In this document: positions 34,511 to 47,499 of the stretch, piece by piece
Layout of the letters: each line of letters begins with the position of its first letter
Numbering within the stretch: position 1 is the first letter of the stretch
Assembly: GCF_003073045.1 (NCBI RefSeq)
Contig: NC_037603.1
Span: forward strand, 11,066,192 to 11,130,191
Length of the DNA: 64,000 bases
Origin: Pomacea canaliculata
Taxonomy: Eukaryota; Mollusca; Gastropoda; Architaenioglossa; Ampullariidae
Direction: 5' to 3'
Translations under genes and position numbers: made by a program
The notes under the pieces: generated by a model
What the model saw: only the letters and a program-made list of their open reading frames with translations
Told to the model about the DNA's origin: nothing
Database searches by the model: none

Positions 34511-35398
34511 AAACCAGTTCTTAAGAGAATTTCCATGTAAAATCTTTAAAGTTAAACAAATCTTTTTGCCTTATAAGACAGACAACAATGCACGTAACAA
34601 TCTGCTATTATTGTTTCTTCACTTTATGTTTGATTTTGTATCTCACCTGTTCAAATCTCTATTTAAGCCCGAAACCGTGTGTTAAATTGTTTTGACTTTT
34701 GTTGCTTCTGAGTATAACTTCAATAAAAGTGTTATTCACCACGCTGTTCTGTGCCATTATATTTTTCCAGTTTATTTAACGGGTCTCAAAAATTCTGCCG
34801 AGCCAAGTCAATCACAAGCTCCCAATATGCACCCTACATCTGAAGTGGCCCCTACAATAAAAGTTGAAGCGATTTGGGTCCGCCTACCCTGAAGTGATCC
34901 ACGTATAAATAATCGCTTTAGCCGCTATTTGCGGGTAGCAAATATACCCAGTTTGAGTAAGATTAACGAGCTGGACTAGCGTGCTTTATTAAAAAAAAAA
35001 GTTTTAAAAATTACTTCGATGTTTATAATCTGCAACTAACCTAAAATTAGCAGACATTGGTCCTGTACTGACCGTGCAAAGTGCTAATCAACAAGTCAAG
35101 GGTTTAGGGTTAGGGGTCAGGGGTTTTATTACACGCTTGTACGGCTGTTGAGCCTTTCAGTTTGCAAACAGTTTTTTAAATCAAGGGCACATCAAAAAAC
35201 TCTCCGGTGTAATTGCAAGCGGCTACATACTATGTTGCGTAGTCGAGCGTTCAACAGGTCGAAAACTTCGACTAGAAGAAAGCAGACCAAACCCCCTTTC
35301 GCCGCTTGATGGTGGCAAGTAGATGCTCCTGGAGGCCCACCAGAGTGGCGACAGCACAGCGTATGAAATAATTTGTTTTGTATTCCTTCAAACCAGTC
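34511..35398. other. Intergenic, no gene recognised
   Basis: No recognisable coding sequence. A short direct repeat, GGGTTTAGGGTTAGGGGTCAGGG, lies at 35099-35123. It resembles degenerate TTAGGG units but is too short to call telomeric. Confidence 0.4.
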
Positions 35399-36050
35399 TC
35401 ATGAAGGATCTAGTTCACTATTAAACCGACCTTCAACAGCCGAGTTCTCATCGAAAAGCAACGGCATCACGGGTAAGATCTTATTGTAGAAATCGTGTTC
35501 AAAAGTATAAATAAAAGACCGTCCTTTGTAACAAAGGTGCATGTGTGTGAATTGATGGCTCATCATGACTTTGAAGAATAATATTTGACAATATGTCGTG
35601 TCGCTCCCGATGACATGGCCAGACCAGACCAGTTTCACTGTTGAAAGTAGTTCCTGGTGTCCTACGAGTGTAGCGTCCGTGCTTCGTACAAAATCGTTGG
35701 TTTGATATTCTCTGTACGAGATACGGAGCAGCCTCCTCTTGCACTTGTTCTCGAGTGTCTGAATTCTCCGCCTTGGCAATCAACATCCACATTTCACATC
35801 CGTAAAGCAGTATCGAAACTGCGAGCGAAAGGTAGGTATTGTACTTCTCAGTAAGTTTGATGTTATGACTACGCCTGTCTACTCTAGCCGTTGGCTTTGT
35901 TGTAGTTGTTATTTTGATGGGGAACATCTGTCGTGTAGATGTAGTCCTTGGAGAGAATGGCTTCCAAGTACTAAAGCTCCTTACCTCTCCGAGGCATAAT
36001 TCGTTCATTTTGATATCTACTATGCTTCTGCCAGTGATTATCACTTGTCA
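35399..36050 (-). pseudogene. Non-LTR retrotransposon reverse-transcriptase fragment
   Basis: On the minus strand two overlapping frames together resemble the C-terminal part of LINE-type endonuclease-reverse transcriptases. The first frame (from 36044 down) carries LGEVRSF and SLAVSILLYGCEMWMLIAKA. The second (35779 down) carries RRIQTLENKCKRRLLRISYR, then LVWSGHVIGSD. The frame changes at about 35770 and the upstream catalytic part is absent, so this is a 5'-truncated, decayed insertion. The precise clade cannot be set. Confidence 0.75.
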
Positions 36051-37061
36051 GGACTGATCTCTGTTCCATGTGTGTTGGAACTGTCTATCAGTAATCTGAT
36101 AAGGTGTTGCATGTTATTCGAATGATGTGGTTTGCAAAGCAGAGGCTGCAAATCAACCTTTCACCGACGGAAATGGAAGTGTGATGGTGCATGTATACCT
36201 TCTCTAACAGTATCAAGACCCTGTAGGAAAAAGTGAACATAGTATATTCAATTGCATATAAAATTGTGTTGGGTAATGATAACCAGCAAATGGAGTATGT
36301 GTAAAGTTGGGTAAAGATAGTTATGGAGATTAAGAGATTTCTAGTACTCATTATTTGTCTGTGGCTAGTTAAAGTGAGCGTTAATAAATATGGTGCGACA
36401 TGTAAGATTTATTCTTACTTTACAATAGAAACAAGTCCTGCTGCTGGCCAAGTGTCGTTAGTGTTCAGACTAATCGGCTTTAACGATTTTATTCTCCTTA
36501 CAGGAAGACCGAGAACTGCACACAAATCCTTTCCTTCAAATAAAGCCGAAAGTTTAAATCCCTTGGAAACAACTTTACGGACATTTCATCACAAGCACGG
36601 CCTGTGACGGATTTGAAAATAACCAAACGTTACCAAACAACGATGTATGTATAGAAACAGGATTTTAATGTATTGTGTAAAGTATAACTATTGCCTCATA
36701 GTCACACAGTGACATCCCTTTGTGGAACGTTGCTGTAAAAAACCTTCACTTCAGCACATCACCTCTGGCAGGTGCATAGACAAGTCCCGAGACAATTTTA
36801 TTCAAAGTTTACAATGGAGAAGGTATGGAGAGTTCAGCTGCAGAATATAATGAAAGAAAACTGTGTTGAGCATGTCAAGGTAATAACGATCAGAAACCGT
36901 TGAACAGATGACCTGCTGATATTGGAAGTAATGAGGACCACAACCTTCATCCTTAACAAAATAATTATCTGTACATGTGTGTGCTTAATTGACTCCAAAT
37001 AAATTTTACAAATCGTAAGAAAAAGTAATGAAATATATTGTTTCAAAATATTTGCTTTCAG
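36051..37061 (+). repeat. Spacer and diverged upstream unit of gene 5
   Basis: From about 36430 to 36900 this matches the gene-upstream regions, including GTTTAAATCCCTTGGAAACAACTTTACGGACATTTCATC (36552-36590) and CAGCACATCACCTCTGGCAG. The divergence from the other copies is large and similar to that of the relic at 7060-7625. The acceptor TTTGCTTTCAG ends at 37061. No separate gene is seen. Confidence 0.55.
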
Positions 37062-39810
37062 GAAGAATTTTCGACAGTTCATGGGAATTTGCGGATTCAA
37101 GATGCTTTTGGCATTTCTAGGACTCCTGACTGTGTTGTACCTACTGACTTGCAGCTCAGCAAACATCTTGAAGTTTCGTCCACTGATCTCAACAGTCTGG
37201 TCACAACACAGTTCAGACCAAAACGTTTCAACAGCTTACTACTTACTTCAGTGGCAGTCAAATTCTACACTAAAACATTCTAGCACTAACTCCACGCTTA
37301 AGTACAATGGGACAACTACTCAAAGACCGTGTTGCCGAGAACATTCTTCAACAACATATTACCTACGTCACTTCCGATCGAGATTTATAGTTGATCCTAC
37401 CAGCCATCAACTGACGCTTGATCAAAGGAACCTCCCTGATTTATCCTTCTCTAAAGTAAGGACTGACAGTAGAGCCTCTGCTGTTAACAATAAGTTGATT
37501 GTATGGTACAACATGCCTGAGTGGATGAAAAGAAGGTCGGATGCTGAGTTGTTTGGCCACTGTCCAGTCAGCACGTGCAACTTGTCCACAAACTTTAGTG
37601 CGGATAGAGCCGCTGGCGACGCTGTGGTGTTTCACGACGCTCCATCACACATACCAGTGCCAACTCGAGCTTTTCCTGACCAGGTGTATGTCTTCTTCAT
37701 GTTAGAACCGCCGCCGATTGCTGGATCTGCGTATCGAAACACACCGTGGAACTCAGTGAGTCTCTCTGTTTCATATAAGTCGCTTTCATTCAATCATTCA
37801 TTCATTTCATCCCGTAACGGGTAGTCGAAGGTACTGGAGGCACCAATGGTAGTGAAGATGTGATGAGTGCAGGAGACAGGTCTGCACCTCCTTCAGCTGT
37901 GCTTCTTGTTCCACATCTTTGCCTTGCGAGGTGGTGTAGACCGTGACCCTGCTTCTGTCCGTCCATTCCACACGCACTGGCAGGGAGCTTGTCTGTTAGT
38001 GTAACACTGTTACTGCTCTCCATCATCTTTGTGGTTGGCAAAGCGGAAGTTACTGAGTGGCCTCCCTCCTCACCCCGATAGACACGGAAGTCTTGGAATG
38101 TATCGCGCATGATTTTCTCAGTTTCATAATGTGGGAAAATAGCTGTACAATCACATAAGGGACGGCCTATTTGTGCATTTTTTTTATTTATCTCTTCCAT
38201 TTTCTTCTCTCCTCATTTGAGGAAACGGATACCAATGGTAAATTTAATTTCCCAATCTTTCAATTGTTGAGGAGGAAGTTGTCAGAAGCCCGACTCAATT
38301 GCAGGCGATTTAAACACTCTGATAGTGCATTCACTTGGAGGAGAGCACGAAGGGGTGGAAAAAAAAAACACAACAACAGAGGGCCAAGTAAAATGTAAAT
38401 TTATAGTCCACGTTGAGGACAGCGATCCTGAGCGGTTCAGTGTAACTAAAACTGTGGAGAGCCAAGCTTAAGGCTGTCTTCCTTCTTTGAAGAGAAACGT
38501 GGAAAAGCTAGATATTTATACAGATGTTTACAGATATATTCAATGTCTGTCCGTAAGGTAGTGAGAATGAAACTCCAACCTTCCGCAAGGCTTACGCACG
38601 AGGTTGTTTGTTTAAGGTCAATCAGAGAGATATATCCGATAACAGAAGAGATATTTTCTAGTTCGGGTCTACTCTTGACAGTGTCCAGACGCTTGTTTTT
38701 TTTTTTTGTTTTTTTTTTTACAAACTCCTGCTAAAGTGCCTCGTCACAACAATGCAACAATCTCAAGGAGTTGATAGCAGCAGTGTGCTATCAAAGTCTG
38801 GGTGAAAATTGGTAAAAGTACAACAGAAAGTTGAAGAAGGTTTTTGACAAGTTATTTTATCTCTTCTTGTTCCCCAAGATTAAGACATTTGAAAGCTTGC
38901 TATTTTATCATCGTACAAGATTTGAAAATAAAAATAAAAATAAAAACCCCATAGACCTGCCACCTGCTGTGCGTGTGCGTGTGCGTGTGCGTGTACGTGT
39001 CGTTCACACAACACTGAATTACTATTCTCAAAATATGCAAGATGAATAAAACACCACTTTATTTTCTAAAGAACAACCAAGTCGTATGTACAGCTAAGAT
39101 GTTTGTGAAAATATTTCTTGTAGGTTTTCAATTGGACATGGACCTACAGGCAGGATGCCGATATAAAGAAGACATACTTCCTTCTGGAGAGTTCTCGACA
39201 GTTGCCAAATATTAGTTTCCTAAAAGATTTAGTTCGAAGGAAGGAAAAGCCTGCGGCATGGTTTGTTTCTAACTGCGATAGGGACCAAGCCCAACGACTA
39301 CGTTACGTTGAGAGACTGAAGGAAGTTCTCCCTGTGGACGTATATGGACGATGTGGGACTCTGCACTGCACAACCTGGGCCAAAGAATGCGACACCATGC
39401 TTACAAAGTACTTTTTCTATCTTTCATTCGAGAACTCCTTTTGCCAGGATTACGTGACAGAGAAGTTTTCTCGAGCCTTCTTGAAGGATGTGTACGTGGT
39501 TCCTGTTGTGCGCGGTGGGCTGAACTACTCTCACCACTTTCCTGAAGGAATTTTTATCAACGCCGATGATTTTAACAGCCCAGAAGAACTGGGGATGTAT
39601 CTGAAAAAGCTTATGATGGACGAAGACGCCTACATTGACATGTTGTGGCGAATCGCTCATTTTATCATCAAATCTTACGATGATCCTGACCAGTTCTCGT
39701 GGTGCCAGTTGTGTGACAAGCTACACAGGCTGCAGGACAATGCCAAGACGTATCCAGACCTCTTTGAATGGTACCACAGTGGTAAATGCCGACCACCAAG
39801 GAAATTCTAG
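37062..39810 (+). CDS. GT10 alpha-1,3-fucosyltransferase-like gene 5 (long stem)
   Basis: Exon A runs 37062-37755 and exon B 39124-39810, with a 1368-base intron (TCA|GTGAGT ... CTTGTAG|GTT, phase 0). From the ATG at 37081 it encodes 225+228 = 453 residues without a stop. A second in-frame ATG (37102) sits at the position used by the short-stem genes. The anchor MLLAFLGLLTVLYLL is followed by a ~70-residue Ser/Thr/Asn-rich stem. The N-terminal domain has LIVWYNMPEWMKRRSDAELF, GHCPVSTCNLSTN, GDAVVFHD and VYVFFMLEPP. Exon B begins VFNWTWTYRQDADI and keeps YFFYLSFENSFCQDYVTEKF and FINADDFNSPEELG. All family hallmarks are present. With gene 1 it forms the long-stem group and is the only member of that group with a clear start codon. 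Confidence 0.9.
37813..38125. other. Unique insertion in the intron of gene 5
   Basis: The common intron start (GTGAGTCTCT.TGTTTCATA) is followed, after a short TTCATT run, by ~300 bases absent from all other introns. A second TTTCATAATGTGG then resumes similarity. The minus strand is open here (38200-37802) with no recognisable domain. It may be a mobile-element fragment, but no terminal repeats were found. Confidence 0.4.
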
Positions 39811-40875
39811 AGCTTGGTACAGTTCGTGGCATACACTGGTGATGGTGCGATGTGGACACAACTTTTTTTCTTTTATTCGTTCAGACGGCTGAACAGGCAG
39901 CTCATCAGCTCGACCTTTTCATCAAATATTAATAACAAATGGGCAAAAGCAAGGCGCAATATCTTTTTTCTATTTCTTTACAAGCTGCACTCATTACTAT
40001 AATTTCTAACAGGAAAGAAAAATGATGTGGCCATTGATCAAAGGGAAATAACTCAAGAAATAACGATTCATCGCGACAACCGCCAATTTACTTCCCTTGG
40101 AATATGAAGCGAGTATTACCGTCTACTTTGCTTAATCACATTGTTTGCTATGAAACCGTTTTAAATTTTTTTTTATTTTAACGAATTTCCCTACTTGTGG
40201 CCTCTTACTGTTTTAAGAAAGTACTTTTACTTGCTTTAAGGCTATCGAAATTAGGAATCATTGATACACTTCTCTTGAAGATGACAAAGTAAATAAAATA
40301 AAAGAAATTTAAGTGTCACCAATGTGAGGAAGCTGTATGACTAAGTTAGAACAACTCAATAAGCAGTTTTTATGTTTGCAGATGCAATTTGAGAAGTTCT
40401 GATTCATTTTAATTGAGCATTTTCTTCGAGCAGCCTCACAACCAAAAGAGTTTGCGCTCTAAGCGCTAGTAAAAGTAATAAAGCAAATGACATCAACACA
40501 CGCGCTAACAATGGCATGTCATCATACTCAACCACACACACTAAACCACCAATTAGTAGGCTAAAAATACATTTGTAATTAACTAGTTGGAAATCAAGTA
40601 TTGAAGAGCACATTTGACCAATGAAAACACACATCTGAATCGGCGGTCACTAGTGGATTCTAAGGTGGGCTAAGTGGGAATGTGTAGAGTAGAGCACGCA
40701 TACGAACACACACACACACACCCACACACACACGCCAACAAACACACACACAGCTCGAACTAAGATGAAACTTCATTTATCCAAGATGGCAGTTAGGGTT
40801 AGCTCGACATGAAAACACAACAACAAAGTTTTAATACAACACATTCCTATCCACCAAACATACTCATACATTCAT
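39811..40875 (+). repeat. 3' flank of gene 5 and start of the 9.7-kb duplicated block
   Basis: From about 40110 this is repeated almost exactly at 49841-50606. It carries CA-rich microsatellites (40690-40755) and the diverged version of the Cys-rich minus frame. No gene is recognised. Confidence 0.7.
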
Positions 40876-40883
40876 GGCTCAGG

Positions 40884-41185
40884 CAGGCCTGACGAGAGGG
40901 GGGGGGGACAGGGGGTCTGGTGTACCCGGGCCCGCGGCTGTCAAGGGGGCCCGGCCTTGGTCAGTGGATTTTTTTTTCTTCTTCTCCTTTTCTTTTTCTT
41001 TTAAAGAAAGGTCTAAGGACAGAACACCCAAGCATTACACATGCAGAAGTTGAGTTTGAGTGTAGATATTGAGATTCGAATTGTAAACATACATTATATA
41101 CTGGGAAAATAATTTACAATTACAAGTACAAGGGGCCCGGAGAGGTCGTCTGTCCCGGGGCCTGGGCTGGCTCTCGGCGGTCCTG
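40884..41185. mobile_element. GC-rich non-autonomous hAT-like element, copy 1
   Basis: The ends are CAGGCCTGACGAGAGG and CTCTCGGCGGTCCTG, an imperfect inverted repeat. GGCTCAGG flanks it on both sides (40876-40883 and 41186-41193). The spacer before gene 4 has the uninterrupted CATGGCTCAGGCATCTGC. Outside the GC-rich ends the body has a T/C tract and no coding sequence. Confidence 0.85.
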
Positions 41186-41193
41186 GGCTCAGG

Positions 41194-42588
41194 CATCTGC
41201 ATTCACTCGCACACAGTAACATTCAGAAAGGCAGCACACCCAACGTGTGAGAGCCAGTTACAATTGAATGAATTCTCCGTGGCAACCATTATTTTTCTCT
41301 GGGACAACGAAGAGGAACGGGATGATGGGGACTAGGAGTTTAGTAGCGCCGACTGATTTATCGAGTTTGAATATTGTACTCTGCGTGACACAAGCAATGA
41401 CGAAGCTGAATGCTCCGACGCCATTTTAATCATGACGTAAAACTTGAATGACGACATATGGGTACAATGACGGACAAAGTAAAAAAGAAAGTTCTAGAAA
41501 GATCAGTGGATGTGCAGCAAGAGAGGGAGAAAGAGGGAGAGATCTGCGCCAGCATCTTGTCAGGTTTGTTGTGGTTTGTACGTGTTCATTGGTATAACGG
41601 GATGCAAGTCGATACATTTTAATAGGATTAGTACTGATTAGTATCGATGTGCATTGAAGGACTTGGGGATGTTGGCTGTGTAGTCTGTGTTAGCCGTGAA
41701 GTTGCTGTCGCTTTTGTCCCTCTGCTGCTCCTTTTCGTAAGAACGAGAACGAGGCTGCACCTAACTGGGATGACAGCTCTCGGGCTCCACAACTGTTTCT
41801 TTATATATTTGGTTGTTACTGAGCTTGACATGCAGTTTGTGCCTGTATGTTCATCATTGACTTGGTTTTAGTTTCTGCTGTGTTTTTGTAAGCGACATTA
41901 GGGATCAAACAGTAACAACAACTGCGGGATTACATAATACTTCTGTCCTTCAGAGAAAGTCTAAAGTTTATTTCCTTGGAAACATCTTTGCGGAAGAGAT
42001 TTCATCGCAAGCACGACCTGAGACGGGATTGAAAAAGATTGTTTACTAAACAACAGCGATGTATGTATAGAAACATTGTTTTATTGTATTGTGTGGAGTA
42101 TAACTACATCTTTACCGAGCGACATTTCTTTTGTGAAAGTTTAAAAGTATCAGTAGATATCCAGGTATCACCAAACATTACTATCACGTCTCAGTTAACT
42201 TTGATTTTCCGTGCGTTTGTTATGGGAAACCCTTTGTAAAATATTCCCGTTACTGATTATTCGCTCTTTACTTGCTTGTTGTTGTAAAAACATTTATGTC
42301 AGCCCATCACCTCTGGTAGATACATACACAGGTACCTAGTTCCGTTTCACATGCAGTTTACCATACAGGAGGACTTGAGAGTCTACCTGCAGAATACGAT
42401 GAAAGAATAGAAGAGAGACGACACGACAGCTGGATAACCATCACAAACCATGAATGCGATGACCTGCTGATACCAGTAGTGATGAGAACCGAAACTTTAT
42501 CCATAACAAAATAATTAGCTATTCATGTGTGTGATCAATTATCTCTGATTAAACATTAACTCATTTTGTCTAAAAAATGTGCTTACAG
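41194..42588 (+). repeat. Upstream unit of gene 6
   Basis: Nearly identical to 50924-52310 before gene 8. It includes the AGAGAGGGAGAAAGAGGGAG tract, the CTTGGAAACATCTTTGCGG block (41971-42009), GGAGGACTTGAGAGTCTACC and the acceptor TGTGCTTACAG ending at 42588. No first exon could be defined. Confidence 0.6.
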
Positions 42589-44963
42589 GGAGAATCTTCG
42601 CAAGTTCACCAGAACTCGGAGACTCAAGATGTGTTTGGTTCTTCTGGTACTCCTGACTGTGTTGTGCATAGTGACTCTAAGCATCCTGACATTTACTTCA
42701 ATGCCCATGATAATCGCGCCACAACACAGCCACAGTTCTTCAACATCTCATTACTTACGTCACTTCCGCTCGATATTTATACTTGATGTTGCAAATCATT
42801 ACTTGCCACTTGATCGTCAAGGGAACTCTTTTAGTATATCCTCCTCTGATGTAAGGACTGAGAGTAGAGCCTCTGTTGTTAACAATAAGTTGATTGTATG
42901 GTACAACATGCATGAGTCGATGCAGAGAAAGTCGGAGGGCGAGGTGTTTGGCCACTGTCCAGTCAGCACATGCAACTTGTCCACAAACTATAGTGCGGAT
43001 AGTGCAGCTGGCGACGCTGTGGTGTTTGACGGCGCTCCATTAGAGATACCAGTGCCACCTCGAGCTTTCCTGACCAGGTGTACGTCTTCTATATGTTAGA
43101 ACCGCCGCCGAAACTTTGGTTTGGAGAGCAAAAAACATCACCATGGAACTCAGTGAGTCTCTTTGTTTCATAGTGTATTAAAATCGCTTTCATTTATTTT
43201 CCTACCGTAACTGGTACGAGCCTAGCACAGGTGAACTCACACTAAGGAGAGGCTTTGCGCACCCGTAAGAAGGTCCACCCAGTAGACAGCAGGTCGACTT
43301 CTTCACGTCAGTTACTATTCTTCTTTCCACTTCTCACGGCTTCGGTCTCCTTTAACGTAGTCCTGGAGGACCGTCGTCGCTTTCCCCCAGGTCGACATAG
43401 AGGTGTGATGATTCTGAAGAGTATGGCATATAATATTCTTCGCTATTATTACAATTGTTTTATCATCGCATAAATGCTAGCCCATTAACGGAAGGAACAT
43501 TTTATTTTCACAATTTTTTTCTTTTTTTACTCCTCTGAAAATTGCGCCAATTGCGTGCGTGTGACTTAGAACAAGAGGAGAACGGGTACCAATGGTTAAC
43601 GTAATCACCCAGTCCTCCAATTATTGGGGATCGTGATTCCATAGAACGGCTCAAACGCCTGTTATTTAGGAACTCGGGTTTCCTCTTTTACATCGAGGTC
43701 TGTCCTCTAACTAACCCTAACCAACTTTACAAAGTTCCTGCTGCTGAACGTAAAAACAAAGAACAACAACCCCAAGCCTAAAACTCTGCATCTATTCTAA
43801 GTTCACAAGTAGCTCTCAAAGAGGTTTTCTTAGTTACAAAAGAATCCAAAAGATATCAAAGGTAAAGAAGCTATCGTTTTAATTAAGTAAGCCGTAATGT
43901 TCAGCAATGAAAATCTTGCATTTGGTATTTTTTTTTTTTTTTTTAATTTAAACATTTTTTACAAGTGGAAATAAAATTAAACTTCTATAAACCAGTGACC
44001 AAGCCTCTGAACCTCCTCAAAGTTGACGATTTCGTGTACTGCTATCAACAATGGCGAGTCGTCAGAAGGGTTGTGTGGGGTTCACAAGATCAAAATGATC
44101 ATTTTTTAAGATGATAATATTGAACTAAAACTTGTTATATAAACAATCGAAACACAATTCTCATTACTTTTCTAACAATCTTTGTGTATGCCTCGATGAT
44201 TTCTCGGCTTTGTTTTCTAAACGAGCTCTAAATCATTGTACAGCTAAAATCTTTGTGAAAATATTTGTTGCAGGCTTTTAACTGGACATGGACCTACAGG
44301 CAGGATGCCGATATAATAACGACATACTTTTATCTGGAACATTCCAAGCAGTTGCCAAATATTAGTTTCCTAAAAGATTTAGTTCGAAAGAAGGAAAAGC
44401 CTGCAGCATGGTTTGTTTCTAACTGCCATCAGGACCAAGCCCAACGACTTCGTTACGTTGAGAGACTGAAGGAAGTTCTCCCTGTGGACGTATATGGAGA
44501 CTGTGGGACTCTGCACTGCACAACCTTGGCCAAAGAATGCGACACCATGCTTACCAAGTACTTTTTCTATCTTTCCTTCGAGAACTCTTTTTGCCAGGAT
44601 TACGTGACAGAGAAGTTTTCTCGAGCCTTCTTGAAGGATGTGTACGTGGTTCCTGTTGCGCGCGGTGGGCTGAACTACTCTCACCACTTTCCTCAAGGAA
44701 TTTTTATCAACGCCGATGACTTTAGCAGCCCAGAAGAACTAGGGATGTATCTGAAAAAGCTGATGAACGACGAAGACGCCTACATTGACATGTTGTGGCG
44801 AATCGCTCACTTTGTCAACTTGGACTCTGACAAAAACCCATACTACTACTCGTGGTGCCAGCTGTGTGACAAGCTACACAGGCTGCAGGACAATGCCAAG
44901 ACGTATCCAGACCTCTTTGGATGGTACTACGATGGGACATGCCGACCGCCAAGGGAATTCTAG
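42589..44963 (+). pseudogene. GT10 fucosyltransferase-like gene 6, one-base deletion in exon A
   Basis: Exon A runs 42589-43152 and exon B 44274-44963; the intron is 1121 bases. The ATG is at 42629. At 43066-43068 the run is TTT where all other copies have TTTT (CGAGCTTTTCCTGACC). The frame therefore leaves after VPPRAF and stops shortly after, before the splice donor. Exon B alone is fully open (229 codons) with YFFYLSFENSFCQDYVTEKF and VPVARGGLN (Ala for Val). DAVVFDG has Asp at the His position, as in genes 4 and 8. A single homopolymer base is also the commonest long-read assembly error, so this could be an intact gene. If real, the truncated product has no donor-binding domain. Confidence 0.8.
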
Positions 44964-46952
44964 AGCTTGGTACAGTTGGTGGCATACACTGGTGGGTGCC
45001 ATTTTGGCAGAACTTTTTCTTTTTTTTTCGTTCATACGGCTGCTAAGAGTCAAAAGGCAGCTGGACAACTCGACCTTTTTATTGTCAAGTGACGTCCCGA
45101 TCACAGTAAACATGTGATGCACCTATCGTCGACAAATGTGGAATATAACAAAGTGAACAATATGATTGTGAATGTCAAGTGCAAGATTATACGGTTGTAC
45201 CTTCCTGTTGCTTGCTTATACCATGAATTACTTGAGTGAGAGAGAGATTGAGAGAGAGTATAAAAAGAGTAATTTCAAAGGTCTAATTAAGCGCACAATG
45301 TTGTTAATTATGGTTGTGTCAAACTCGAGGCAAGGTCCGTAAACGCGCAAGCGTATAAACGTGTGGATAATGCATAGATACATCTTAGTTACAAATCGTA
45401 TGACGTGTCGATTTTGACCTCTGTGTTTTCCTCCGTGTACCTCTCCTTTAAACGTGCAATGAAAACGCACATCTTTCGTAAACTTCACTCCTTGGGCCTT
45501 TTCCACACACTGCCTTTTGCTGTTACTCTCTGCTCTTGTTCTTGTTATTGGTTCCTTTTTGTGTTTTCTCTTTTTGATGTTATTCTTCGTTTAGTACGGT
45601 TGTTTATTCTTTTATAGTTCATATGTTATAAAAAAAACTTATCAGTATCTCGGGATTTAAAAGTAAGATCTATATGTAATTACCTAATTGAATTTTGTTC
45701 CTTTTTTTCCCATTGTATCAGGCAATGCATGGCTTAACTAAACCTGGTCACAAAGTTTGAGTGAGAGAGTTTTGAAGAATTTCACAGAAAATGTTTTACA
45801 TTTTAAACTATTAATAAAAAAATTGGCAAAAGGATGGCGCATGATCTTTTTTCTATTTCTTTTTAAACTACACTAATTACTGTAGTTTTACATGGGAAAA
45901 ATGATGTGGGCATTGTTCAAAGGGAAAAAACTCTAGAAATAACGATTCATCGTGACAATGGCCAGTTTACTTCCCTTGGAAAATGAAGCGAGTATTGTCT
46001 TCTACTTCGCTTAGTAACATCTTTTGCTCTGAAACCATTTTTCTGTTTGTTTATTTCGACGAATTGACCTATTTGTGGAATCAAACTGTTAGAACGAAGT
46101 ACTTGTACTTGCTTTAGGGCTGTCGAAATGAGCAATCATTGATACACTTCTCTTGAAGATGACAAGGAAGTATATAAAATAAAAGAAATTTAAGTGTCAC
46201 CAATGTGAGGACGCTGTATGACAGAACAACTCAATAAGCAGTTTTTGTGTTTGCAGATGCAGTTTGAGAAGTTCTGATTTACTGTAATTGAGCATTCTCC
46301 TCGCGCAGCCTCACATCCAAAACAGATTGCACACTCTACGCTGACAAACAGTAATAAAAGTAATGACATTAAAACACTAGTTAACCATAGCATGCTATGA
46401 CACTTAAGAGGACCAATTAAGCCTGAAAGGGAAGTCACGCCGACCATACATGACTGCGACCACACCCTCCTGTACCGACCATCATTCTTCACAGGAAGAT
46501 GGGTGGTGCTTCATAGTGTACTACTAATAGTGTACTACTAATAGTGTACTACGTCACGCTAGTGCACCATTCATACCATTGCCTGCAGTCAACATCATAG
46601 AGAGAGAGAGAGAATGAGAGAGAATGAGAGAAAATGAGTGACACTTGGGATTGTTCGGACGGTGACAGTCTGCATTTCTCGTGGTTCTGACAAACCGTTA
46701 CTTGAGCATGAGAAATACAGACTTTCAACGTCCAACTAACGCGAACTGTCACTCTGATTGGTGTTGACGGCAGGCAATGTTGTGAATAGTGTACCAATGT
46801 GACGTAGTACACTCTTAACGTGACGTAGTACGCTGTTAGCGGCTCTCGTTGATCGCGGGTACTTTGCTAAAGGATAATCTATTAACGGATTGGTGTTGGA
46901 AGCTGCAATTTACATGTTAGGTTGATATCGCCTATATCTATCGATATCTACA

Positions 46953-46984
<32 letters not shown>

Positions 46985-47499
46985 CAACAAAAACAAAGAA
47001 AAATCTATTCGGGTTAGGCTTAGAGCGCACACACACACACACACACAGCCACTAATTAACAGGCTAAAAAGTACACTAGTATGAGGATGATGATGATGAT
47101 GATGATGAATATTTATAATGCGAAGTTATCCATTAAAAAAATGCTCATTGCGCAAAATAAAAAATAAAAAAAAACCCAAATAAAACAATAGTAATAAAAC
47201 AATCAAAGTAAGAAAGAATACTGTCGACCGTTTAAATACTTTTACATTCCTACACAATACTAGGAACTTTATTACGAAAAATGAGGCGGGAGATGTGTTT
47301 AATATCTTTGCAGGCTCCTGCCCTGAGTGTTTCTCTGAATTGCTCTTTACTTATATCCAAGGCAGACTACTCCACTCCTCGTCTGATGGCCGTACGCTCT
47401 TTATTCCTGTCACCATGACAACCATACATGGTCACCGGATGGTTAGTTACTGTGTTGATAAACAGTGCAACTGTCTTCACTTCTAATGTCGCTAGGCGC
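44964..47499 (+). repeat. 3' flank of gene 6, shared unit
   Basis: The same unit as follows genes 2, 3 and 8. It contains a foldback repeat, an (AAAAC)n run (about 46955-46985), a CA run (47030-47047) and a GAT run (47083-47108). The Cys-rich minus frame (46190-46492) has a changed start here because one base is missing in GACCATACATGAC. Confidence 0.7.
46514..46839. repeat. Foldback element, copy 3
   Basis: The same arms as at 19337-19648, with two full TAGTGTACTACTAA units and an expanded GAGA/GAAT tract in the loop (46600-46630). Confidence 0.7.

Noticed and set aside
35099..35123. GGGTTTAGGGTTAGGGG-like stretch, possible interstitial telomere repeat
   Set aside because: Only two or three imperfect units, too few to support that call.
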